Assembly (NCBI GenBank): GCA_947625465.1 | Contig: CANQOK010000018.1 | Location: 1-40,355 of the forward strand | Source: an uncultured Lachnospiraceae bacterium | GTDB lineage: Bacteria; Bacillota; Clostridia; Lachnospirales; Lachnospiraceae | Length of the DNA stretch: 40,355 nucleotides | Direction of reading: 5' to 3' | Part shown: positions 23,748 through 34,578 of the stretch, one piece after another | Numbering within the stretch: the stretch's first letter is position 1 | Layout of the letters: the number at the start of each line of letters is the position of its first letter | Notes under the pieces: model-generated | Databases searched by the model: none | The model's input: the letters and a program-made list of their open reading frames with translations, nothing else | What the model was told of the DNA's origin: nothing | Position numbers and translations under genes: made by a program

Positions 23748-24629
23748 TTATGCTCTGCTGTCAGCCAGAAGCACCAGCCCGACGGTTCCCGGTCCGGAAT
23801 GGGCTCCGATGCTGGGGCCGATCGGCACGATCAGAAACAGTTCGTCCGGATAGCCGAAGCGCTCCTGCAGCAATGTCTTTAAATACAATGCGTCCTCTTC
23901 GCAGTCGCCGTGCATAATGCCGACCCGGATCTGTTTATCCTGATAACTTCCCATTTGCTTCGCGGCATTGTCTACTATGGTAGTCAGGGACTTTTTTCTG
24001 CCTCTGACCTTGGTGAGCGGAACCAGTTTTCCTTCCGGATCCACATATAAAACCGGCTTGATATTTGCCAGAGAGCCCAGCACCATGCTGCTTTTGGAGA
24101 GCCGGCCGCCCCGATACAGATAGTCCAGTTTTTCTACCGTAAACTGTACAAACAGATGCTCGACCAGATCGCGGATCACATCCGCTGTTTCTTCAATGGT
24201 CTTTCCCTCCGAACGCAGCTCCACCGCTTTCATAAGCAGGATTCCTTCTCCGACCGAAGCGGATTTCGTATCGATAACGATCGCTTTCATTCCCGGATAT
24301 TCTTCACAGATATTCCGTGCGCCTACGGAAACATTACCGAATCCGCCGCTTAAAGCCGCGGAAAAGCTGATATGTAAGATATCTTTTCCCGCTTTGGCGT
24401 ATGCAGTAAACATCTCCTCGATCACCGCCGGATTACTCGCCATCGTCCCCGCTTTTTTGCCGGCACGCATCGCGTCATAAAATTCCCGATTGGACAATTC
24501 CGGATATTCGCCGCCATAAGTCTCCTCTTCTACCGTATAATAGTGCGGGATCACACCGATCCCATTCGCCTCCAGAAACTCTTTCGGCATATCGTTATTG
24601 CTTTCCGTTGTAATTACAAATTCCCGCAT
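23748..24629 (-). CDS. DegV family protein 2 (fatty-acid-binding)
   Basis: 293 residues. Same family as the gene at 19827-20669 but clearly diverged. Motifs: FVITTESNNDMP at the N terminus (instead of VVDSCCDLP), TMASNPAVIEEMF in the fatty-acid loop position, SAALSGGFGNVSVGA, then YLYRGGRLSKSSMVLGSLANIKPVL, and IGPSIGAHSGPGTVGLVLL near the end. GGGAG precedes the ATG. It starts 18 bases after purH and is read from the purH promoter, so this copy lacks the palindrome seen at the other degV gene. It probably binds a different fatty acid; this is not testable here. Confidence 0.92.
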   Translation of the reverse strand: MREFVITTESNNDMPKEFLEANGIGVIPHYYTVEEETYGGEYPELSNREFYDAMRAGKKAGTMASNPAVIEEMFTAYAKAGKDILHISFSAALSGGFGNVSVGARNICEEYPGMKAIVIDTKSASVGEGILLMKAVELRSEGKTIEETADVIRDLVEHLFVQFTVEKLDYLYRGGRLSKSSMVLGSLANIKPVLYVDPEGKLVPLTKVRGRKKSLTTIVDNAAKQMGSYQDKQIRVGIMHGDCEEDALYLKTLLQERFGYPDELFLIVPIGPSIGAHSGPGTVGLVLLADSRA

Positions 24630-24647
24630 ATACTTCTCCCGTTCCGC

Positions 24648-26201
24648 TTAGTGTTTGAAATGACGCATGCCGGTAAATACCATGGCAATTCCGTATTCAT
24701 TGCATTTCCGGATGGAATCTTCATCTCTGACCGATCCGCCCGGCTGGATAATGGCTGTGATGCCTGCCTCGTGAGCAGCTTCTACACAGTCGTCAAACGG
24801 GAAGAACGCATCCGAAGCCAGTACCGCGCCTTTGGTCGCATCCGCGCTGATCAGCTCAGCCGCATGTTCGATCGCCTGTCTGGTCGCCCATACCCGGTTT
24901 ACCTGTCCCGGTCCGATTCCGACAGACTGTTTGTTCTTGGCCAGCGCAATGCCGTTTGATTTGACGAATTTTACCATCTTCCATGCAAACAGCAGGTCTT
25001 CCATCTGCTCTGCCGTGGGCGCCTGATCTGTTACCACCTTCAGGTCCTCCTCCGGCAGCAGTTTACTGTCAATAGTCTGCACGATCAGACCGCCGTTTAC
25101 TTTCTTTAAGTCATAAGCGCCCGGATCCTGCGGCACCTCGATATCCTTCAGCTTCAGCACACGCACGTTTTTCTTGGAGCATAAAATCTCCAGCGCTTCT
25201 TCGGTATAAGACGGCGCTACGATCACCTCTAAAAAGATCTTCTTCATCTCCGCAGCCAGTTCCGCTGTTACCTCACGGTTTACAACTACGATACCGCCGA
25301 AAATGGAAACCTTGTCCGCCTCATAAGCCTTGGTCCATGCTTCCATAATGGTATCCGCACTGCCGACGCCGCAGGGATTGCCGTGCTTGCAGGCGACAAC
25401 GGTAGGCTCCGTAAACTCTTTCAGCAGTTCCAGCGCGCCGTTGGTGTCGTTGATATTATTAAAGGAAAGCTCCTTGCCGTTTAACTGGTCCGCGTCTGCG
25501 ATCGAACCGACCTTCTTGCCGACTTCCCGGTAAAACGCCGCTTTCTGGTGCGGATTCTCACCGTAACGCATATCCTGTACCTTCTCAAAAGTCATGGTAA
25601 GCGTATCCGGAAGGCTGTCGTCTCCTCTCTGTTTTTTCAGATAATCGGCGATCATGGCGTCATAATTGGCCGTATGCATAAATACCTTCTGCATCAGGTA
25701 AAACTTGGTATCTAAAGAAACTTCTTGATTCTCTTTCAATTCGCTCAGAACCTGCGGATAGTCAGCCGGATCAATGACAACTGCCACATCCTGATAATTC
25801 TTGGCAGCGGCACGCAGCATAGTCGGTCCGCCGATGTCGATGTTTTCTACTGCTTCCGCTCTGGTAACGCCGTCCTTTAAGATCGTTGCCTTAAACGGAT
25901 ACAGATTCACAAACACCAGATCAATGGTATCAATTCCCAGATCCGCCAGCTGTTTCATATGGTCGGGATTGGAACGCATCGCCAATAGTCCCGCGTGAAC
26001 AGCCGGATGCAGGGTCTTTACCCGTCCGTCCAGACACTCCGGAAATCCGGTCAGATCCGAAATCTCAATCGCAGGAACGCCTTCCTCCTGCAGCTTTCTG
26101 TATGTACCACCGGTAGAGATCAATTCTACGCCCAGTGATACCAGTTCCTTTGCCAGCTCTACAATGCCGGTTTTGTCAGATACGCTAATCAATGCTCTCA
26201 T
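24648..26201 (-). CDS. purH: Bifunctional AICAR transformylase/IMP cyclohydrolase
   Basis: 517 residues, the usual length. It does the last two steps of IMP synthesis. The N-terminal IMP cyclohydrolase domain has [26 protein letters not shown] and [16 protein letters not shown]; the C-terminal transformylase domain has [25 protein letters not shown] and QPGGSVRD. The product IMP feeds GuaB, encoded nearby. ATG at 26201 follows GAGAGG by 7 bases; ATG 26216 is within that ribosome site. It has a consensus promoter of its own, and degV gene 2 is read with it. Confidence 0.97.
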   Translation of the reverse strand: MRALISVSDKTGIVELAKELVSLGVELISTGGTYRKLQEEGVPAIEISDLTGFPECLDGRVKTLHPAVHAGLLAMRSNPDHMKQLADLGIDTIDLVFVNLYPFKATILKDGVTRAEAVENIDIGGPTMLRAAAKNYQDVAVVIDPADYPQVLSELKENQEVSLDTKFYLMQKVFMHTANYDAMIADYLKKQRGDDSLPDTLTMTFEKVQDMRYGENPHQKAAFYREVGKKVGSIADADQLNGKELSFNNINDTNGALELLKEFTEPTVVACKHGNPCGVGSADTIMEAWTKAYEADKVSIFGGIVVVNREVTAELAAEMKKIFLEVIVAPSYTEEALEILCSKKNVRVLKLKDIEVPQDPGAYDLKKVNGGLIVQTIDSKLLPEEDLKVVTDQAPTAEQMEDLLFAWKMVKFVKSNGIALAKNKQSVGIGPGQVNRVWATRQAIEHAAELISADATKGAVLASDAFFPFDDCVEAAHEAGITAIIQPGGSVRDEDSIRKCNEYGIAMVFTGMRHFKH

Positions 26202-26247
26202 CTTTTTACCTCTCATTCTGCCGTCTGCGGCCTTCCAGTATTTTTAT

Positions 26248-26276
26248 ATTATAATAAAACCGATACCCAATGTCAA
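26248..26276 (-). promoter_or_regulatory. Consensus promoter of purH
   Basis: On the minus strand TTGACA (26271-26276) and TATAAT (26248-26253) are 17 bases apart, a perfect match. The -35 overlaps the stop codon of the amidase gene (26273-26275). No purine riboswitch or PurR box was recognised. Confidence 0.92.
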
Positions 26277-26962
26277 CCGACGGGAGCGTTCTGTTTGGGA
26301 TAATTCTGCATTTTCGCTGCCACATCCGATTTGAGCTGCTCCCAGGCGTCCTCATGCTCCACATAATATTTCGGACAGTTTTTTCCGGTCACATCATAAT
26401 GCCGGATCAGTGCGTCCGCAGGCAGACCATACCGCAGACACAGCCATGCGCACAGATTTGTCAGGGTATCGTAGGTGGTCGGAGTAAATTTTCCGTCCGC
26501 TTCCGGGTGGCATACCTCAATCGCAATCGTATCATTGTTCCGGTCGTTGGAGGCATACGCGACCTCATTTAACGGAATACACTGTACGATCTCGCCTTCC
26601 AGTCCCACTACCATATGTGCGCTGGCACTCGTCAGATGAGAAGTCGCCAGCCCGTTAAAGTAATCCCGGTTTGCCTTCGCGCTGCTTCCGGGATTGGCTA
26701 CATAGTGGATCACGATATTATTGACTGCCGACAGCGCCGTACCCGGTCTGGAATACGGATTGATATCCAGCAGATCGACGGTAAGCTCCGGCCAGACATA
26801 AGAATCATCTTTGATCAGGTTTCCGCCGGCAGTCCCCGCCGTCGTTTGCACTTCCGCATTCACCGGCTCCGCCGTTTGACCGGAAAAAAAGATCTGCAGG
26901 ATAATAAGAACGATCAGACAAACCCCTATGATCACAAGCAATACTTTTGTACTTTTTTTCAT
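26273..26962 (-). CDS. Membrane-anchored N-acetylmuramoyl-L-alanine amidase
   Basis: 229 residues. An N-terminal membrane anchor (about 7-27, VLLVIIGVCLIVLIILQIFF) places the amidase_2 (T7-lysozyme-like) domain outside the cell, where it would cut the amide bond between MurNAc and the stem peptide. Zinc ligand candidates are His in IVIHYVANPG and His/Cys in RHYDVTGKNCP; IAIEVCHPEADG holds the conserved Glu region. The start at 26962 is used because a longer frame from 27031 would encode the guaB terminator hairpin. The ribosome site AGGGA is weak. Upstream guaB ends in a terminator, so expression source is unclear. Confidence 0.9.
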   Translation of the reverse strand: MKKSTKVLLVIIGVCLIVLIILQIFFSGQTAEPVNAEVQTTAGTAGGNLIKDDSYVWPELTVDLLDINPYSRPGTALSAVNNIVIHYVANPGSSAKANRDYFNGLATSHLTSASAHMVVGLEGEIVQCIPLNEVAYASNDRNNDTIAIEVCHPEADGKFTPTTYDTLTNLCAWLCLRYGLPADALIRHYDVTGKNCPKYYVEHEDAWEQLKSDVAAKMQNYPKQNAPVG

Positions 26963-26997
26963 ATTTCTTCCCTGCGTCTTTCTGTTTCTTGAAGCAT

Positions 26998-27029
26998 AAA
27001 CAAATCGGGCGCAGGAATCTCCCGCGCCC
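26998..27029 (-). terminator. Terminator after guaB
   Basis: GGGCGC (27007-27012) pairs with GCGCCC (27024-27029), with an inner GGA/TCC stem; on the minus strand the stem is followed by GATTTGTTTATG. It lies 14 bases after the guaB stop. Confidence 0.75.
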
Positions 27030-27042
27030 AAATAAGCGTTTT

Positions 27043-28524
<1,482 letters not shown>

Positions 28525-28549
28525 TCAGCTGTTCAATGAAATTTTAACA

Positions 28550-28578
28550 ATCCTAACAAATTTCCGCAGGGATGTCAA
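28550..28578 (-). promoter_or_regulatory. Promoter of guaB
   Basis: On the minus strand TTGACA (28573-28578) and TAGGAT (28550-28555) are 17 bases apart, giving a leader of about 40 bases. Confidence 0.82.
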
Positions 28579-28600
28579 CCCTTATTTTCAAATAAATCCG

Positions 28601-29098
28601 CTATGACAAAAAGACTTTTTTCGGGGCGTATTTCGCCATCGCTTCCGCCATCTCCTGATCCGGTTCGATCATGATCCGAACCCTGTGTCCGTCGGCGGTT
28701 CCGCACAGCGCCATGCAGCGTTCTCCTGTCCCGGAGGAAAAATCCATAACGGTCACATCCGGATTCATATATCCCCGGATCCGCTCGTCCTCTTCATAAG
28801 CGGCAATTTCAATCGTATCAAAGCTGACCGTAAAAAACCGTTTTCTGCTGCGCTGTCCGAGGATCCGGTCCACATCCAGTTCTCCGGAAATAAAAGCGTA
28901 TTCATATTCCACACTGGTCCAGTGCCAGATCAGATATTCCAGATATGCCGCAAAAAACACTACGATCAGACAGTATCCGGCCAGGAATATAACCGTTCCA
29001 AAAGACAGCAGGATCAGCAGGATACCGCCGACCCGCGCCAGATTCCCCAGCATGCTTGTCCTCGTTTTCACCAGACATTCCACAAATGTATCTTCCAT
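28601..29098 (-). CDS. Membrane protein, DUF6106-like
   Basis: 165 residues. Two close hydrophobic stretches at about 19-56 (GGILLILLSFGTVIFLAGYCLIVVFFAAYLEYLI) form one or two membrane segments; the remaining 110 residues are soluble and mixed alpha/beta (YEYAFISGELDVDRIL). The start MEDTFVECLVK resembles a Lachnospiraceae family I recall as DUF6106; function unknown. ATG at 29098 follows GGAGG by 9 bases; a frame from 29131 would lie over the promoter. It has its own promoter and stops 23 bases before the guaB -35. Confidence 0.8.
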   Translation of the reverse strand: MEDTFVECLVKTRTSMLGNLARVGGILLILLSFGTVIFLAGYCLIVVFFAAYLEYLIWHWTSVEYEYAFISGELDVDRILGQRSRKRFFTVSFDTIEIAAYEEDERIRGYMNPDVTVMDFSSGTGERCMALCGTADGHRVRIMIEPDQEMAEAMAKYAPKKVFLS

Positions 29099-29129
29099 AC
29101 GAGCATTCCTCCTCAAATGTATTGTCTCC

Positions 29130-29158
29130 ATTATACAGGATTTTTCTTCCTTCGTAAA
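29130..29158 (-). promoter_or_regulatory. Candidate promoter of the DUF6106-like gene
   Basis: On the minus strand TTTACG (29153-29158) and TATAAT (29130-29135) are 17 bases apart. The -10 is perfect, the -35 is partial. The groEL terminator lies just upstream, so a separate promoter is needed. Confidence 0.65.
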
Positions 29159-29167
29159 TGAGAAAAT

Positions 29168-29206
29168 GAAAAATCCCCCATAAAATTGTTTCCAATCTTA
29201 TGGGGG
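29168..29206 (-). terminator. Terminator after groEL
   Basis: A 14-bp stem (29175-29188 with 29193-29206) closes on a GAAA tetraloop on the minus strand and is followed by ATTTTT. It ends the groES-groEL transcript. Confidence 0.9.
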
Positions 29207-29230
29207 AATTCAGCCTATCCGAATATGGGA

Positions 29231-30868
<1,638 letters not shown>

Positions 30869-30911
30869 TCACTTTCTGAAAATAATCTGCAAATAATGAT
30901 TCTGCCGTCAA

Positions 30912-31196
30912 TTATTCTACCGTCGCTAAGATATCGCTTTGTTTTACGATCACATATTCGACGTCATCGATCTTTACTTTCTCACCGGCATATCTGGGAC
31001 ATACAACTTTATCTCCGGCCTTGGATACCATGGAGATCTCCTTGCCGTCCACAATGCCTCCCGGTCCTACCGCTACGACTTCCGCCATCTGCGGCTTCTC
31101 TTTGGACGCGTTGGTTAAAACAATACCGGACTTGGTTGTCTCTTCTGCTTCCAGAAACTTCACTACAACTTTGTCAAATAATGGTACTAACTTCAT
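30912..31196 (-). CDS. groES: Co-chaperonin GroES (10 kDa)
   Basis: 94 residues. It caps the GroEL ring. It shows the mobile-loop region EAEETTKSGIVLTNASKEK, VVAVGPGG, and the end VIVKQSDILATVE. Its GGAGG ribosome site and a short leader of about 38 bases follow the promoter at 31241-31269. The first gene of the groES-groEL operon, under HrcA/CIRCE control. Confidence 0.98.
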   Translation of the reverse strand: MKLVPLFDKVVVKFLEAEETTKSGIVLTNASKEKPQMAEVVAVGPGGIVDGKEISMVSKAGDKVVCPRYAGEKVKIDDVEYVIVKQSDILATVE

Positions 31197-31240
31197 TTCA
31201 TTACCTCCTTAAAATCGCTTGCATATCAGTCTGCCTTCCT

Positions 31241-31269
31241 ATCATAGCACCGATATCCATATTTTGCAA
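31241..31269 (-). promoter_or_regulatory. Promoter of groES-groEL
   Basis: On the minus strand TTGCAA (31264-31269) and TATGAT (31241-31246) are 17 bases apart. CIRCE ends 8 bases upstream of the -35, nearly the same arrangement as at htpG. Confidence 0.78.
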
Positions 31270-31277
31270 GTATTTTA

Positions 31278-31304
31278 TTAGCACTCTATTGAAAGTAGTG
31301 CTAA
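31278..31304 (-). promoter_or_regulatory. CIRCE element (HrcA operator) of groES-groEL
   Basis: TTAGCACTA on the minus strand (31296-31304), nine bases, then GAGTGCTAA (31278-31286). One of 18 consensus bases differs. Confidence 0.93.
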
Positions 31305-31311
31305 CAATCAT

Positions 31312-31332
31312 TGTTATAGGTATGCTATAACA
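31312..31332. repeat. 8-bp inverted repeat upstream of the groES CIRCE
   Basis: TGTTATAG (31312-31319) and CTATAACA (31325-31332) flank five bases. It lies 7 bases beyond CIRCE, is AT-rich and lacks a T-run, so it is not a terminator. Possible second operator; regulator unknown. Confidence 0.45.
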
Positions 31333-31411
31333 TATTTGTGTCTAAAATGTGTCCTTTCCCAATTTTTTCAATTTTCTTCTGTTTCTTTTCATTATGCACA
31401 GATATTTCCGT

Positions 31412-31675
31412 CTATAACCACATATTTTTCCCCGGTTTCGGGCAATTCTGCGTCACTTTCTTCGCGCGCGCCAGGACAAAGCAGCCGCAGTACTTACAGG
31501 TCAGCCCGCCGATCAGGGAATCGCAGGCATTGCAGATCCCAAGCCTGCGTTCATATTCTGCATCCGCCACGCATTGTTCCGGATCCAGCCGCTCAATATA
31601 TTCCGCTATTTTTTCATACATTTCCTGCTTCTGCAGATTGGCAGGAATATTACATCTGCATATCCGTTCTTCCAT
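31412..31675 (-). CDS. Small cysteine-rich protein, DUF6171-like
   Basis: 87 residues. After an N-terminal helical half (MYEKIAEYIERLDPEQ) come CNAC and CKYCGC pairs typical of a small zinc ribbon, with NCP near the end. I recall this layout as DUF6171 in Lachnospiraceae; function unknown. There is no signal peptide. ATG at 31675 follows GAGGGTG by 9 bases; longer frames from 31699 would overlap the ribosome site. It precedes the groES CIRCE region in the same direction and I see no clear terminator between them, so read-through into groES is possible. Confidence 0.8.
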   Translation of the reverse strand: MEERICRCNIPANLQKQEMYEKIAEYIERLDPEQCVADAEYERRLGICNACDSLIGGLTCKYCGCFVLARAKKVTQNCPKPGKNMWL

Positions 31676-31787
31676 ATCGCATTTCACCCTCAGATTCAAA
31701 CCTTATCATGAATGCACCCGGATTTCAAGTTTTTTCAAAAATTTCATTTTTATAAATTTTCTGCTTTATTTTTTCCGGTATATGAGA

Positions 31788-31793
31788 TATAAT
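31788..31793 (+). promoter_or_regulatory. Candidate -10 box for the small anchored protein gene
   Basis: TATAAT lies at 31788-31793, 50 bases before the ATG at 31844. No good -35 is visible at 17 bases (TTTATT), so the assignment is tentative. Confidence 0.4.
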
Positions 31794-31843
31794 ACAACTA
31801 TTACAGTTATTGATGCGCGTAATGCGACAGAATGGAGGATACA

Positions 31844-32164
31844 ATGGCTAAATTTGGTAAGATTGTTGCTGCTGTTGCAGCATTGGGGGCCGGCGCTGCG
31901 GCTGTGCTTGTTTTAAAGAAGAAAGCGGAAGACAAGCATTGTACCTGCGACGAAGAGGCTGATCACGATTTTGACAATGACAGCTTTGAGGAGACGACAG
32001 AAGATTCCGCAGACAGAACTTATGTAACGATTCCGGTCGATCATACGCCGGAAGCGGAAGCCGGTGAAGACGTTCCGGAAGAAACGCCTGCCGAAGAACC
32101 TGCGGCACCTGCCGAAGAGGAAAGTTCTGACGTAGACTTTATGGAAGACGAAATTGAAAAATAA
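31844..32164 (+). CDS. Small membrane-anchored acidic protein, unknown function
   Basis: 106 residues. A hydrophobic Ala-rich N terminus (FGKIVAAVAALGAGAAAVLVL, about 4-24) followed by KKK suggests a single membrane anchor; the rest is strongly acidic and low in complexity (EEETPAEEPAAP-type), with one CTC pair (HCTCDEE). It is probably disordered. The ATG at 31844 follows GGAGG by 5 bases; an ATG at 31832 overlaps that site. A strong terminator follows. Function cannot be inferred. Confidence 0.82.
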   Translation: MAKFGKIVAAVAALGAGAAAVLVLKKKAEDKHCTCDEEADHDFDNDSFEETTEDSADRTYVTIPVDHTPEAEAGEDVPEETPAEEPAAPAEEESSDVDFMEDEIEK

Positions 32165-32187
32165 GTAAGTGCAATCAGTATGATAGG

Positions 32188-32225
32188 ATCCCTTTTGTCT
32201 GATTTGAAGGCAAGAGGGATTTTTT
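32188..32225 (+). terminator. Terminator after the small anchored protein gene
   Basis: A stem of about 13 bp (ATCCCT with AGGGAT, then TTTGTCT with AGGCAAG including G-T pairs) is followed by TTTTTT at 32220-32225. Confidence 0.85.
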
Positions 32226-32232
32226 CTAACAT
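32204..32232 (+). promoter_or_regulatory. Candidate promoter of the GH30 gene, overlapping the terminator
   Basis: TTGAAG (32204-32209) and TAACAT (32227-32232) are 17 bases apart, 28 bases before the ATG. The -35 lies in the loop and arm of the terminator. Both boxes match 4 of 6 positions. Confidence 0.4.
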
Positions 32233-32259
32233 TTTTCTAAGTTTCATTATGGAGGTTTT

Positions 32260-33858
32260 ATGCGTAACAGAAAACTTTTATTTTTATGCGGCGTCTGCCT
32301 TTTCTCTCTTTTCTGCTTCGGCGGATGTGGAGAATCCGGCTCCGCCGGCAATCACAGCGGAACGGATGATTACGAACCCGCCACACCGGCGGTCACAACC
32401 GGCAGCGTTCAGGATGCTTCCCTCTCCGTTACCGTCTCTCCGGAGAACGCTTCCGTAACCAACGGAGGCGTATTTGAAGGATGGGGAACCAGTTTATGCT
32501 GGTGGGCGAACCGGCTGGGCTACTCGGATACGCTCGCGCAGCAGGCCGCGGATTTATTTTACGGAGAAAACGGGCTCCGTCTCAACATTATGCGATACAA
32601 TATCGGCGGCGGCGACGATCCGTCCCACGACCACATCAAGCGGACGGACTCCGCTATCCCGGGATGGCTTGTCTGGGATGAGGCCAAACAGGATTATGTC
32701 TATGATTACGATGCGGATCACAATCAGTTAAACGTCATGGAGCGCTGTGTGAAAGCAGCCGGAAAGGAAGCGCTGGTGGAAGTCTTTTCCAACTCCCCGC
32801 CGTATTTTATGACGGTCAGCGGCTGTTCCTCGGGCGGCACCGATCCCAATGTAACCAATCTGGCCGCCGACGCTTATGAGGACTTTGCCGAATATCTGGC
32901 GACAGTGGCCGATTACATACAGAATAACCTGAATATTCCGATCACCAGCGTTTCTCCGATGAACGAACCCAATACAAACTATTGGAGCGCCAACAGCGAA
33001 AAACAGGAAGGCTGCCATATCTCGCCGGGGAAAGACCAGTCCCATCTGCTGACCGCTACAGCCGCCGCTTTCCAAAAGCACGGACTTGACAATATTCTCA
33101 TTGCGGCCAGTGATGAAACAGAGCCTTCCAAACAGATCACTGCCTATAACACATATTCCGAGGAAGCAAAGGCAGTAGTCGGCAGGCTGAACACGCACAC
33201 TTACGGAACCAGCGGGATTGAAAAACTGGGCGAGCTTGCCAGAAAGGAAAACATCAACCTCTGGATGAGCGAGGTAGACGGCGGAGAAACCGCCGGTATG
33301 ATGGCTAAAGAAATGGGCTCCGCGCTCTGGATCGGCAATAAGATTATTTCCGATATCAACGCCCTCTCCCCTTCCGCCTGGGTAATGTGGCAGGTTATTG
33401 ACAATCACATTTCCAGGGAAGGTTATAACGGCAGAAAAGACAGCGGTATGGTAAACTTAAATTCCGGCTTCTGGGGCGCCGCGGTTGCAGATCATAACAA
33501 AGAGACCATTGTGCTGACTCAGAAATACTACGGGATCGGACAGTTTACCCGTTATATCCGTCCCGGCTCCACGATCATCCACTGCGGAGATTCCGCGCTG
33601 GCCGCCTATGAAAAAGAAAGCCAGGAACTGACCGTGGTCGTTATCAATACGCAGCGGAAAGAAACCGCATGTACGATCGACCTGTCCGCATTTCAAAATG
33701 TCGGTTCTTCCGTAAAAGTAATCCGCACCAGCGGTTCCATGGAAAAGGGAGAACACTGGGCCGAGCTGCCTGACATTACCACCGCTGATAAGAAGATTCA
33801 GACTACAATGCCGGGTAATTCCATTACTACCCTGATCATCAGTGGCGTAACGCAATAA
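32260..33858 (+). CDS. GH30-family lipoprotein glycosidase (endo-beta-1,6-galactanase-like)
   Basis: 532 residues. A lipoprotein signal (hydrophobic core then FCFGGC, Cys23 the likely lipid site) is followed by a Ser/Thr/Gly linker and a (beta/alpha)8 barrel with a beta side domain. GWGTSLCWWAN near residues 74-84 is typical of the endo-beta-1,6-galactanase branch (GH30_5); the acid/base Glu236 lies in SPMNEPNTNYW and the nucleophile Glu338 in WMSEVDGGE. Substrate is probably the beta-1,6-galactan side chains of plant arabinogalactan. Anchored on the outer face of the membrane, it would complement the GH127-like and GH51 arabinosidases in the window. The ATG follows GGAGG by 4 bases. Subfamily is judged from motifs only. 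Confidence 0.88.
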   Translation: MRNRKLLFLCGVCLFSLFCFGGCGESGSAGNHSGTDDYEPATPAVTTGSVQDASLSVTVSPENASVTNGGVFEGWGTSLCWWANRLGYSDTLAQQAADLFYGENGLRLNIMRYNIGGGDDPSHDHIKRTDSAIPGWLVWDEAKQDYVYDYDADHNQLNVMERCVKAAGKEALVEVFSNSPPYFMTVSGCSSGGTDPNVTNLAADAYEDFAEYLATVADYIQNNLNIPITSVSPMNEPNTNYWSANSEKQEGCHISPGKDQSHLLTATAAAFQKHGLDNILIAASDETEPSKQITAYNTYSEEAKAVVGRLNTHTYGTSGIEKLGELARKENINLWMSEVDGGETAGMMAKEMGSALWIGNKIISDINALSPSAWVMWQVIDNHISREGYNGRKDSGMVNLNSGFWGAAVADHNKETIVLTQKYYGIGQFTRYIRPGSTIIHCGDSALAAYEKESQELTVVVINTQRKETACTIDLSAFQNVGSSVKVIRTSGSMEKGEHWAELPDITTADKKIQTTMPGNSITTLIISGVTQ

Positions 33859-33870
33859 CCGTACAAGCAC

Positions 33871-33915
33871 AAATGCTGCCGAAGTCCACGGGCAACCGTG
33901 ACTTTGGCAGCATTT
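33871..33915. terminator. Bidirectional terminator between GH30 and DUF305 genes
   Basis: AAATGCTGCC (33871-33880) pairs with GGCAGCATTT (33906-33915), with an inner stem closing on a GCAA tetraloop. T-rich on the plus side, A/T-rich on the minus side. Both convergent genes end here. Confidence 0.88.
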
Positions 33916-33957
33916 CTATTTTTATGAAAACCGATTATATCATATTACAGGCTGCAG

Positions 33958-34527
33958 TCAGCAGTCGCTGCGCAGGAGCTGTTCCATCTGCGCGATTCCC
34001 CGTTCCTGGGATCGGATAATGGAGCACAGGATCGGCTTCAAAGCCGGGCAAATGCAGTATCGCAGGGCATTTTTGGAGAGTAAGACAGCGCCGCGGTGAT
34101 GCGGGATCATCTGGCGCATAAAGGTCTGATTGATATTGTTGGTCGCGCAGGCCTGCTCCATGGCGCAGGTCATATCCTTGATCACCCGGTTCGCGTATTC
34201 CTGATACTGGCACAATTCACACTTGGAGTTAGTCATATTCTGCGCTTCGCATAAGATTGCCTCCATATTGGCGATACTCTGCGTCTGCTCTGAAATAATG
34301 CAGGAAGCGATATTCTGCAGCGGCAGACAGGTCGTATACTGTAAGAGATTACGGCTCATTTCAATCGCTGCCTGATGATGCGGAAGCATCTGTTCGATAA
34401 AATTGGCGGAAATACTGCTGCCTAAAGGAGCGCAGTTCATTCCCTGGATCATATTATTTAAAATGCATTCGTAATCCGCCAGATACTGACGGGTTACATT
34501 GCTGAATTTGCAACAGGTTCTGTTCAT
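33958..34527 (-). CDS. Tandem double DUF305 protein
   Basis: 189 residues. Two DUF305 repeats: FIEQMLPHHQAAIEMSRNLL (near 43-62) and FMRQMIPHHRGAVLLSKNAL (near 136-155). Each MxPHH motif is the signature of this ferritin-like, metal-associated helical family. It also has 15 cysteines, many in repeat-linked positions (CCKF, CELC and CICP-type). No signal peptide is seen, so it is cytosolic, unlike many exported DUF305 proteins. Function unknown; metal or copper handling is a family-level guess. A GGAAT-type ribosome site precedes the ATG. It stops just before the shared terminator and lies 51 bases after the MocR gene. Confidence 0.88.
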   Translation of the reverse strand: MNRTCCKFSNVTRQYLADYECILNNMIQGMNCAPLGSSISANFIEQMLPHHQAAIEMSRNLLQYTTCLPLQNIASCIISEQTQSIANMEAILCEAQNMTNSKCELCQYQEYANRVIKDMTCAMEQACATNNINQTFMRQMIPHHRGAVLLSKNALRYCICPALKPILCSIIRSQERGIAQMEQLLRSDC

Positions 34528-34578
34528 ATATTTTATTCCTTTTTAACAATATATGCACAGTTTCCCATAGGGTACGCA

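Noticed and set aside
26963-27031. N-terminal extension of the amidase
   Set aside because: The extra 23 codons are encoded by the guaB terminator hairpin region, and the shorter start gives a normal membrane anchor.
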